Assembly (NCBI GenBank): GCA_047606825.1
Contig: JASGDY010000013.1
Location: 1 to 20,406 of the forward strand
Length of the DNA stretch: 20,406 bases
Reading direction: 5' to 3'
DNA from: Rhizosphaericola sp047606825
GTDB lineage: Bacteria; Bacteroidota; Bacteroidia; Chitinophagales; Chitinophagaceae
The stretch's first letter is position 1, and the number at the start of each line of letters is the position of its first letter. The notes under the pieces were generated by a model. The model had not been told where the DNA came from. It ran no database searches and saw only the letters and a program-made list of their open reading frames with translations. Position numbers and translations under genes: made by a program. This document shows positions 7,677 to 15,342 of the stretch, piece by piece.

Positions 7677-10655
7677 TTAAAAACTAAGATTCACACCGAA
7701 GATGAAGGAACGTGCCTGTGGATAAGTGCCATAGTCGATACCCATGTTGACGGTACTGGTGCCTCCACTGTTGATTTCCGGCGTATATCCTGAGAAGTCG
7801 GTAATGGTGAACAGGTTCTGTGCGGTAACATAGAAGCTGGCATTGTTGAAGCCAATACGCTTCATCCATTTGTCCCTCAAACGATAGCTCAACGTTGCAC
7901 TGCGCAGCCTTAGGTAAGAACCGTTTTCCAGGAAACGTGTGGATGGGCTTGAGTTGGCAACAGAATTGTCCGGTGCCGGGTCTCCGTACACGGCCTTGGG
8001 TACATCCGTCACGTCGCCGGACGCTTTCCAACGGCGCAGTGTATTGGCGTCTGCATTGGCATAGGACGACATGGCTTCCAGCGTCATGCGCGTACTGTTG
8101 TATATCTTGTTGCCGTACACACCATCTATCAACAAGTCCAAAGACAAGTCCTTGTAGCGTATGTTGTTCGTGAAGCCAAACGTGAACTTGGGCTGCGGGT
8201 TGCCCATGTAGGTTCTGTCGTTGTCGGCATCGATTGTGCCGTCGCCGTTCAGGTCTTTGAAAATCATGTTTCCCGTGGAGGAGTTGACACCCTGGGCGAT
8301 ATAGCCCCAGAATGCTCCCAGCGGATATCCGTTGCGGATGATGTTGACATCCCCGTTAAAAATCATGGTGCCGCTGTCCAGTCCACTGATTCTGTTTCTG
8401 TTGAACGACATGTTGAAGGACGGTGTCCAGGAGAAATCGTTGCCGCCGATGACATTGGCAGAAATGGAATATTCAAAACCTCGGTTGGACACGATGCCTG
8501 GCAGGTTGAGGTATGTATAGCTAAATCCTGTCGTGCTGGGCAAGGACTGTTGGAAGATAAGGTCGGTCGTCCGTTTGTTGTAATAGTCAAACGTGACTGT
8601 TATCAGTTTGAACAGCGTCATGTCAAAACCGACGTTGAGCTGCTTCGCGGATTCCCAATGCAGGTCGGGGTTGCCTACCACGCTTCCATTGGTGACACCT
8701 GCGACGACAGAACCGTCAAATATATATTTGACACCGGTACTTAATGTAGACCAGGAGGGGTACACCGTCAGGTTGTCCGGAGCAAGGTTACCCGTGGCAC
8801 CGTAACCAGCCCTTATTTTAAGGTCTGAGATGGCGGTTACGTTTTTCATGAAATCCTCGTCTGACACGCGCCATCCCGCTGATACGGTTGGGAAGGTTCC
8901 CCAACGATGGTCGTAACCCGAGCGGGAAGAGCCGTCACCTCTCAGAGAGGCTGTCAACAGGTAGCGCTCTTTATAGGAATAGTTGAGACGGCCGAAGAAA
9001 GATGCCACTGTCCATTCATTGCGGCTTGTGCTCACCGAATAGTTGGACGTTGCCGCGTTTAACGTCGGAATGGTTGCGGTCGCAAACCCTTCGCCATAAA
9101 GGTATTTGTAAGAGTACCTTTGGTCAATCTGGGAAGTACCGACTACCACGTTCAGATGGTGGTCCGTTGCGATTGTATGGTCATAGGTCAAGGTATTGTC
9201 CCATGTCCAACGGAACGTCTCGCTGTAGGTGCTCGTTCCTAGCCCTTCTTTTGACCTGCCCCAGGAAGTGCTGTAAGGGTCTTGGAACGAGTTGTAGTCT
9301 GAATTGTTCAGTGTTATGGAAAACTGGCTTCTATATTTTAAGTTGAAAGGCAGCGTGGCCTCGATATAGGTGTTGCCCAGTAAGTTGTTGCTCGTTGTCC
9401 CGTTTTGCACGCCGTAAAGGCTGGCCCATGGATTTTCCCACGCTTGGTAAGGGTTCATCGCAAAAGTACCGGAATCGGTGTACTTGTCGACAAACGAAGG
9501 CGTTTGCAGTGCGCCTAGCACGACACCACCGCTTCCGACACTTGCATTGTCGGTTACGTCACGTGAATCGACCCTGTTGTAGGCGAGGTTCATGCCGACC
9601 TTTAACCAGGGCTTTACGTTCTGGTCGGCGTTCATCTTGGCGGAATAGCGTTTGTAAAAGTTGTTGTAGATAATACCCTGTTGGTTGAGGTATCCACCAC
9701 CGATATAGTAGGTTCCCTTGTCGCTGCCACCGGAAAAACCGACTGTTACATTGGTCATCGGTGCTGTTCTGTAAACGGCATCCTGCCAGTTGATATTGAT
9801 ATTTCTCAGACTGTCGGGAAACGTAAATGTATAGCCCGCATTGGCCATTTCATCCGTTATCAGGTCGCCCAACTCGGAGCTGTTGAGCACATCCAGTTTT
9901 TTTGTAATGTTCTGTATGCCTGTGTACGCATTGACGTCTACTTTGGAAGAACCTTTGCGGCCTTTCTTTGTGGTAATCAGCACGACCCCGTTGGTGGCTC
10001 CGATGGAGCCATAGATACCTGCCGCCGAAGCGTCCTTCAATACCGAGATGGATTCAATCGTCGTTGGGTCGAGGGTTTTGGTATCGCCGGCAATCATTCC
10101 GTCGATGACATAGATTGGCTGTGCCCCGTTGGGAGAGGAAAGCCCGCGTACCCGTACCGCGAGGGTTTCTCCCGGTTTGCCCGATGGTTGGAATACCTGG
10201 ACGCCTGGTGCTTTTCCGGCCATGACTTCCGCGGCCGATACAATCGGCCTTTCCGAGATGTCCCCTGTGTTGATGGTCGCAATGGACGACGTGATGTCTT
10301 TTTTTCTTTGGCTGCCGTAACCGATGACGACCACATCGTTGAGGTTGTTGGCGGAATCTGCCAGTTGGACAAAGATGCTGTCCGTGGAATTGACCGTTAT
10401 GGTCTTGGAAAGTTTGCCCGTATAGCTAAAGGTAAGGCTGGCCCCTATGCCGGGTACGTTGATGGAGAAATATCCGCTGTCGTTTGTGACCGTTCCTTTT
10501 GACTGGCCGACAGCATTGATATAGGCACCGACTAATGGTTGTCCGTCTGGCAGGCTTGTCACTTTTCCATGTACCGAAATTGTCTGAGCCCATATCTTCG
10601 GAGTGAAGAGGAGCATGCATATCGCCCATATAGCTAGGCGCAATTGTCTTTTCAT
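7677..10655 (-). CDS. SusC-like TonB-dependent outer-membrane glycan transporter
   Basis: The protein has 992 residues with a type I signal peptide (cleaved at about 23, WA|Q). A carboxypeptidase-D-like regulatory domain lies at about 25-100. The TonB-box and linker region is NLNDVVVIGYGSQRKKD (104-120). The plug domain (about 120-232) includes IYVIDGM, SISVLKDASAAGIYG and NGVVLITTKKG, all SusC signatures. A 22-strand barrel makes up the rest and ends in an aromatic residue (FGVNLSF) as outer-membrane barrels do. It imports oligosaccharides using TonB energy together with SusD. It is the first gene of the operon and is divergent from the regulator. No exact TAnnTTTG is seen upstream; CACTTTTG (complement of 10711-10718) is one base off. 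Confidence 0.95.
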   Translation of the reverse strand: MKRQLRLAIWAICMLLFTPKIWAQTISVHGKVTSLPDGQPLVGAYINAVGQSKGTVTNDSGYFSINVPGIGASLTFSYTGKLSKTITVNSTDSIFVQLADSANNLNDVVVIGYGSQRKKDITSSIATINTGDISERPIVSAAEVMAGKAPGVQVFQPSGKPGETLAVRVRGLSSPNGAQPIYVIDGMIAGDTKTLDPTTIESISVLKDASAAGIYGSIGATNGVVLITTKKGRKGSSKVDVNAYTGIQNITKKLDVLNSSELGDLITDEMANAGYTFTFPDSLRNININWQDAVYRTAPMTNVTVGFSGGSDKGTYYIGGGYLNQQGIIYNNFYKRYSAKMNADQNVKPWLKVGMNLAYNRVDSRDVTDNASVGSGGVVLGALQTPSFVDKYTDSGTFAMNPYQAWENPWASLYGVQNGTTSNNLLGNTYIEATLPFNLKYRSQFSITLNNSDYNSFQDPYSTSWGRSKEGLGTSTYSETFRWTWDNTLTYDHTIATDHHLNVVVGTSQIDQRYSYKYLYGEGFATATIPTLNAATSNYSVSTSRNEWTVASFFGRLNYSYKERYLLTASLRGDGSSRSGYDHRWGTFPTVSAGWRVSDEDFMKNVTAISDLKIRAGYGATGNLAPDNLTVYPSWSTLSTGVKYIFDGSVVAGVTNGSVVGNPDLHWESAKQLNVGFDMTLFKLITVTFDYYNKRTTDLIFQQSLPSTTGFSYTYLNLPGIVSNRGFEYSISANVIGGNDFSWTPSFNMSFNRNRISGLDSGTMIFNGDVNIIRNGYPLGAFWGYIAQGVNSSTGNMIFKDLNGDGTIDADNDRTYMGNPQPKFTFGFTNNIRYKDLSLDLLIDGVYGNKIYNSTRMTLEAMSSYANADANTLRRWKASGDVTDVPKAVYGDPAPDNSVANSSPSTRFLENGSYLRLRSATLSYRLRDKWMKRIGFNNASFYVTAQNLFTITDFSGYTPEINSGGTSTVNMGIDYGTYPQARSFIFGVNLSF

Positions 10656-10868
10656 ATTACAAGACTTTGATTAACAAAAAAATTAGATACGTTAACTGAT
10701 TTTGACCGCACAAAAGTGGAGCAATAAACTGTGTTTATCCATTTTTCTGCCCCTACAAGACTACTACAAACAAAAAAATAAATATTGATTTTCAATTTGT
10801 TATAACATTTTTACATCCATACAAACAAACAATTGTTCATTTTGTCTGGAATTTTGTTCTTTTGTGTA
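10656..10868. promoter_or_regulatory. Divergent control region between susC and the regulator
   Basis: This AT-rich gap of about 210 bases must hold the promoters of both the SusC operon and the regulator and, by position, the regulator's binding site. I find no exact TAnnTTTG for either gene. The best susC candidate is one base off (10711-10718, minus strand). Runs such as ACAAACAAAAAAATAAATA (10791 area) and ACAAACAAACAATTG (10821 area) repeat CAAA but form no clear operator. No gene is seen here. Confidence 0.5.
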
Positions 10869-13781
10869 GTGAACAGAAAATATTTGCATTTCGTTCGGAA
10901 AATGACTTGCGTGGTGGGGATGCTTTTATGTCTTGAACTGTCCCATGGACAGTTCAATATCGGTATTCCGGACATCCGCAACTATCTCCGGTCGGAATAC
11001 AAAGCCGGAAGCCAAAACTGGGGTATTGCACAGGACGCGCATGGCATTATGTATTTTGGCAACAACGAAGGTCTTTTGTCATTTGACGGCAACCAATGGC
11101 GGCTGTATCCCCTTTCCCTCAAGGGGAATGTGCGTTCGTTGGCAACCGTTGGTGACCGTATCTATATCGGAGGGCAGGAAGAGATTGGTTATTTTGAACC
11201 GGGTGTGACTGGTGATTTGCAGTACCATTCCCTAAAAGAGCTGATACCTGCGCCGTATCGCCACGATTTTGCCGAAGTGTGGAACGTAGTCGTTCAGGGC
11301 AAGCGTGTTTTCTTCCGGTCCAACAGGAAGATTTTTTTATTTGAAAATGGGAAAATCTCCTTTTTCTCAACAAACAACTGGAGTTTTTTGGGAAAAGTGG
11401 GCAATGCTGTCTATGCTTTTGATGATACCTATGGGCTGCGCCAATACGAAAACGGTCGATGGAAAGTTGCCATTCCCAAAGAAGCTTTTCCTCCCAATGT
11501 GCAGGTAAGTGGCTTGTTGCAGGTAGGAGGGCTCGTCTGGATTGTCACGTACAGCCACGGAATCTTTAAATGGGACGGCAAAGGCATCAAGGCTTTTTCG
11601 ACACCGTCGATAGATGACCTGAAATCCAGGATGATGTATGGTGCGGTACAGCTTTCCGCATCCGAAGTGGCATTTGTGACCAACTTGAGCGGCTGTGTCG
11701 TTTTGGATACCGCTGGCAGGTTTGTCAATAGGTTCACACATAAAGAAGGTCTCCAGAACAACAATGTCATCTGCGCCTATGCCGACAAGGACAAAAACCT
11801 GTGGCTGGGGCTGGGTGACGGCATTGACATCGTCGAATACGACAAACCCATCCGGAACATCCTGCCGGGTGAGGACGGTCCCATAGCCGGCTATACTTCC
11901 GCCGTCTACCGGGATGATCTTTTTTTGGGGACGGCGACAGGTGTTTACAAGACAAAATATGACGCTAGCCACGGCATCCAGTCGTCTTATGAAAACATAC
12001 CCGCGGCATCGGGGCAGACGTGGAACCTGACCAATATGGATAACCGTTTGTTTGTCGGGCTCAACAAGGCCGCCGTGACCTATACGGGCGACCAGCTGAC
12101 GGAAATCAACAAGCGTCAGACGGGTTTCTGGAATTTTGAGGAACTCCCCGGCACGGATTTTATCGTCGCAGGAACGTATAACGGCCTCCATTATTTCAAA
12201 AAAGTCAATGGCAGTATCCAGGACGTGGGCATCGAAGCACTGTTTGAGTCGGCAAAGTTCGTTGCCATCGACGGCCGTACGATATGGGCGATGCATCCCT
12301 ACAAAGGGCTGTACCGTATAGACCTCAGTCCCGATGGCTTGCCTGTCAAGACGACGGCACTGGGGCAGGCCGATTTTTTGTCTGGAAGCAACAACCATCT
12401 GTTTAAAGTGGATGGCAGGGTCGTCGTGACTTCCGACAAGGGCATATTTGAATGGAACCGCCAGAAAAAGACCTTTGTTCCGTCCGCTTTTTTTATGCAG
12501 ATTTTTGGCAACGGGAATCTCGAGTATCTAAAAACAAACAGTAAAGGAGACTACTGGTTTGTACAGAATGGCCGTATGGGCATCGCGGCGCATGTCGGCG
12601 ACGGTTATGTGATAACGTATATCCCGGAACTCAACGGCCGTTTGCAGTTTGGAGAATATCAGGACATTGACCTACTCAACGATTCCTGCGCCATCGTTGC
12701 CGGGGAAAAAGGTTTTTTCTATATCGACTATGCGCAGTACAAGTCCCATGAAAAGGATTTTGAGTTGTTGGTTCGTTCTTTCCACATACAGACACCACAG
12801 AAGGACAGCATGTTGTTTGGCGGTTATCAGGATGCCGACAGGAAGTCGCCGGCATTGGCCTACAAGTATAACTCTGTTTTGTTGACCTACACTGTTCCGG
12901 CGTTTGGTTATGCGTCCACGATACAATATAGTTATATGCTCGAAGGTTTTGACCAGACTTGGTCCAACTGGTCGGAGAAGAACGAAAAAAACTATACCAA
13001 CCTGCCGCCCGGTCGGTATCGTTTTTATGTCAAGGCGCACGACGAATATTCCGGAAAGGAAAAAATGACAAGTTTCGACTTTGCCGTGCTGGCACCGTGG
13101 TACAGGACCAACCTGGCGTATTTCTTATATTTTGTGGCGTTGGTAGCAGCTATCTATTGGTTCTCCCTGTACCAGCACCGCCGCTATATCGCCATGCAGA
13201 CGAAAAAACTCGCCGAACAGGCCAAAGAACATGAAAAAAGAAGGCGTGAACTGGAACTCCAGCACAATCTGGAACAGGAAAAAAAGGAAAAGCAACTGGT
13301 AGAAATGACCAACGAGAAGCTTGCCATGGAACTGGAAATGAAAAATACCGCCATCGCCAGCAATGCCATGCTCCTTGTCCAAAAAGGAGAACTCCTCTCC
13401 AAGGTCAAAAAAGACCTGTCCGACCTGCTCGACAATGCCGACGAACCCAAACAGAACACCCAACTGAAAAAAATCATCAAGACCGTCGACGCGGAACTCA
13501 ACAACAAGGACGACTGGGAAAAATTTGCCTCGCACTTCGACACCGTCCATGAAAACTACCTCCAAAAACTGAAAGAAACCCATCCTCAGTTGACCTACGG
13601 CGACCTGAAACTGTGCGCACTCCTGCGTCTGGGCATGTCGTCCAAGGAAATCGCCGGCATACTCAACATCTCCCTGAAAGGTGTGGAGGTGGGCCGCTAC
13701 CGTCTCCGCAAGAAGCTCAACATTCCCGAAAGCCAGTCTTTGTTTGATTTTTTGACGGGACAAGGGGAGGCGATTTGGTAA
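10869..13781 (+). CDS. SusR-like one-component transmembrane regulator (beta-propeller, Y_Y_Y, LuxR-type HTH)
   Basis: About 970 residues. A signal or membrane anchor starts the protein. Two-bladed-propeller repeats follow (typical Reg_prop phrase GIMYFGNNEGLLSFDG) over about 35-640, then a Y_Y_Y domain with the phrase YSYMLEGFDQTWSNW, and one transmembrane helix at about 750-770 (AYFLYFVALVAAIYWFSLY). A long charged coiled coil leads to a C-terminal LuxR-type HTH at about 908-965 (SSKEIAGILNIS, then VEVGRYRLRKKL). No histidine kinase or receiver domain is present, so signalling should be direct across one chain, as in SusR. It is divergent from the SusC operon and most likely controls it. 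The start is uncertain: GTG 10869 gives a signal with basic residues, but TTG 10833 and ATG 10902 are also in frame. Confidence 0.88.
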   Translation: MNRKYLHFVRKMTCVVGMLLCLELSHGQFNIGIPDIRNYLRSEYKAGSQNWGIAQDAHGIMYFGNNEGLLSFDGNQWRLYPLSLKGNVRSLATVGDRIYIGGQEEIGYFEPGVTGDLQYHSLKELIPAPYRHDFAEVWNVVVQGKRVFFRSNRKIFLFENGKISFFSTNNWSFLGKVGNAVYAFDDTYGLRQYENGRWKVAIPKEAFPPNVQVSGLLQVGGLVWIVTYSHGIFKWDGKGIKAFSTPSIDDLKSRMMYGAVQLSASEVAFVTNLSGCVVLDTAGRFVNRFTHKEGLQNNNVICAYADKDKNLWLGLGDGIDIVEYDKPIRNILPGEDGPIAGYTSAVYRDDLFLGTATGVYKTKYDASHGIQSSYENIPAASGQTWNLTNMDNRLFVGLNKAAVTYTGDQLTEINKRQTGFWNFEELPGTDFIVAGTYNGLHYFKKVNGSIQDVGIEALFESAKFVAIDGRTIWAMHPYKGLYRIDLSPDGLPVKTTALGQADFLSGSNNHLFKVDGRVVVTSDKGIFEWNRQKKTFVPSAFFMQIFGNGNLEYLKTNSKGDYWFVQNGRMGIAAHVGDGYVITYIPELNGRLQFGEYQDIDLLNDSCAIVAGEKGFFYIDYAQYKSHEKDFELLVRSFHIQTPQKDSMLFGGYQDADRKSPALAYKYNSVLLTYTVPAFGYASTIQYSYMLEGFDQTWSNWSEKNEKNYTNLPPGRYRFYVKAHDEYSGKEKMTSFDFAVLAPWYRTNLAYFLYFVALVAAIYWFSLYQHRRYIAMQTKKLAEQAKEHEKRRRELELQHNLEQEKKEKQLVEMTNEKLAMELEMKNTAIASNAMLLVQKGELLSKVKKDLSDLLDNADEPKQNTQLKKIIKTVDAELNNKDDWEKFASHFDTVHENYLQKLKETHPQLTYGDLKLCALLRLGMSSKEIAGILNISLKGVEVGRYRLRKKLNIPESQSLFDFLTGQGEAIW

Positions 13782-13847
13782 TTTGATGGTTTGATGATTG
13801 GGTTGTCGCCTCTTTGCCTCCGTCTTTCATGTTATCCTCCCCATCCC

Positions 13848-14118
13848 AGTGCCGCCAATTTTATAGTGGTCGTGGGCATAGCACCACATTCGGAGTTCAA
13901 CCAATTTGTTTACAAGCACATGAAAGCTGTGGACCAGATAGATGTACAGGTGATTGATTTTCCTGTGATCAACGACCTTGCGGGACTTTCCGACCATCGC
14001 AATTATTCGAAATTTGGCTATAAGGCGTTGATGATTAACGACACGTCTTTTATCCGCTGACTTTCCCAAAATGGCGGCGGTCGTCAATAGTTGCTATAAT
14101 GCATTGATAAAGTTTTAA
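13848..14118 (+). pseudogene. Remnant of an M28-family zinc peptidase
   Basis: One frame (13848-14060) reads AANFIVVVG, then VIDFPVINDLAGLSDH, GYKALMINDTSFIR and a stop. This matches the last third of M28 aminopeptidase-like proteins. A second frame (14071-14118, MAAVVNSCYNALIKF, then TAA) reads like the natural C-terminus of the same protein. Between them the stretch that normally carries NPxYHTPxDT, with a zinc-binding His, is gone and the frame shifts. Everything upstream (the first two metal-binding blocks) is also missing. It is therefore a broken relic, not a small gene. The relic begins about 70 bases after the regulator stop, and the sequence around the stop contains AATTTGATGGTTTGATGATT, which resembles the repeats elsewhere in the window. 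Confidence 0.7.
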
Positions 14119-14153
14119 TACGAAGTGTATATTGAAAATAGGTCAATTTATTT

Positions 14154-14190
14154 CACGCAAAGACTGCAATGAAGCAAAGACGCAAAGTGC
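14154..14190. repeat. Short imperfect GCAAAGACGCAAAG-type repeat
   Basis: CACGCAAAGACTGCAATGAAGC is followed by AAAGACGCAAAGTGC, an imperfect tandem of GCAAAGAC units. I recall similar CACGCAAAGACGCAAAG strings between genes in Bacteroidetes. It sits between the M28 relic and the BRO gene. The remaining bases of 14119-14232 show nothing else. Confidence 0.4.
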
Positions 14191-14232
14191 GAATAGGTTT
14201 CCAAGAATACCCCCATTTCATACATTTTTTGA

Positions 14233-14240
14233 TAAATTTG
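14233..14240 (+). promoter_or_regulatory. -7 promoter element directly before the BRO gene
   Basis: TAAATTTG matches TAnnTTTG exactly and ends 4 bases before the ATG at 14245. With the usual distance from this element to the start of transcription the mRNA would begin at or within a base of the ATG, that is, leaderless. No clear -33 TTTG is visible. Confidence 0.5.
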
Positions 14241-14244
14241 TTCG

Positions 14245-15084
14245 ATGAGCAATATCAAACTTTTTGAGAGCAAGCAAATACGTTCAGTCTGGAATGAGAC
14301 AGAGGAAAAATGGTTTTTTTCGGTTCAAGACGTAGTTGAAGTTTTGACTGATAGCACTGACGTAAAGCAATATATCAAAAGAATGTTGAGCCGTGACGAA
14401 CAGCTTAAAGGCAACTGGGGTACAATTTGTACCCTGGTTGAAATGACAGCGGCAGATGGTAAAAAACGTAAAATACAAGCATCTGATAGCAAAGGGCTTT
14501 TGCGCATCATCCAATCCATCCCTTCGCCCAAAGCCGAACCATTTAAACTTTGGTTGGCACAAGTAGGTTCTGACCGACTGGACGAAATTGAGAATCCAGA
14601 ACTCGCTACCCAACGCACAAGAGAATTGTACAAACTCAAAGGTTACACTGATGACTGGATTGAAAAACGGATGCGCAGCATTGCCATTCGTGAAGAACTA
14701 ACAGACGAATGGAAAAACCGGGACGTAAAAGAACAAATTGAATACGCGATTTTGACTGCCGAAATCTCTAAAGCAACCTTTGGGCTGACTCCATCAGAAT
14801 ACAAAAAAGTAAAAGGATTGAAAAGCCAAAACTTGCGCGACCACATGACCGATCTTGAATTGATTTTTTCAATGTTGGGAGAAGCATCTACAACTGCAAT
14901 CGTGAAAACCCAAAATCCGAAAGGTTTTGAGGAAAACAAAAAAGTAGCTAAACAAGGTGGAGCTGTTGCAGGAAATGCAAGAAAGGAGTTAGAAAGCAAA
15001 ACAGGTCAAAAAGTAGTATCTAATCAAAACTATCTCTCGGAAAAGAACCAAAGGCAAATAGGTAAAAAAGACAATAACAAATAA
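14245..15084 (+). CDS. BRO-N domain protein, phage antirepressor-like
   Basis: The protein has 279 residues. The BRO-N domain covers about 5-110 (KQIRSVWNETEEKWFFSVQD, then VKQYIKRML, and later SDSKGLLRIIQSIPSPKAEPF). A helical, charged middle part follows, and a Lys-rich tail includes AGNARKELESKTGQKVVS, a phrase common in this family. BRO-N proteins bind DNA and are found mostly in phages and mobile elements. Their role outside phages is not settled. The codon use looks more A-rich than the flanking genes, and it lies between a peptidase relic and a long palindrome, which suggests acquisition by transfer. No other phage gene is nearby. A toxin partner is also absent. Confidence 0.85.
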   Translation: MSNIKLFESKQIRSVWNETEEKWFFSVQDVVEVLTDSTDVKQYIKRMLSRDEQLKGNWGTICTLVEMTAADGKKRKIQASDSKGLLRIIQSIPSPKAEPFKLWLAQVGSDRLDEIENPELATQRTRELYKLKGYTDDWIEKRMRSIAIREELTDEWKNRDVKEQIEYAILTAEISKATFGLTPSEYKKVKGLKSQNLRDHMTDLELIFSMLGEASTTAIVKTQNPKGFEENKKVAKQGGAVAGNARKELESKTGQKVVSNQNYLSEKNQRQIGKKDNNK

Positions 15085-15258
15085 GCTAACGCTAAAGCAA
15101 GCATATTTTCCGCTATTCGATATGTTATAGATAAACCAAAATTATTTGTCACATATATTAACTTATATAATATTGGTTTTCAATTACTTAATATATAAAA
15201 TTATGATATTTTATTAGGATTTAACTATATAGCCAAGCACATTCCGAAAAGTAGGGAA

Positions 15259-15317
15259 CATTTTATGCAACGTAGGGTATGCCCATATTCAAGGCATACC
15301 CTACGTTGCATAAAATG
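15259..15317. repeat. Perfect 25-bp inverted repeat with 9-base loop
   Basis: The arms 15259-15283 and 15293-15317 are exact reverse complements and the loop is CATATTCAA. Each arm pairs CATTTTATGC with GCATAAAATG at the base and GGGTATGCC with GGCATACCC at the tip. It lies between the convergent BRO and TonB-receptor genes, so termination in both directions is possible, but no T-run follows either arm. A mobile-element scar or REP-type element fits as well. The AT-rich stretch 15085-15258 before it shows no gene. Confidence 0.8.
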
Positions 15318-15342
15318 CACTTATACTTGACAGATCCCTTTT

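Noticed and set aside
9681..10502. Plus-strand open frame of 273 codons
   Set aside because: It is antisense to the plug region of susC and shows only the complement of SusC codons.
11367..12398. Minus-strand open frame of 343 codons
   Set aside because: It is antisense to the propeller part of the regulator, which is clearly coding on the plus strand.
13184..13763. Two minus-strand open frames with hydrophobic, membrane-like translations
   Set aside because: They are the complement of the Lys/Glu-rich coiled coil of the regulator (AAA and GAA read as TTT and TTC), not real membrane proteins.
13791..14060. A possible 89-residue small gene
   Set aside because: Only its later part shows M28 peptidase sequence, and the natural C-terminus follows in another frame. 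It is treated as a pseudogene.
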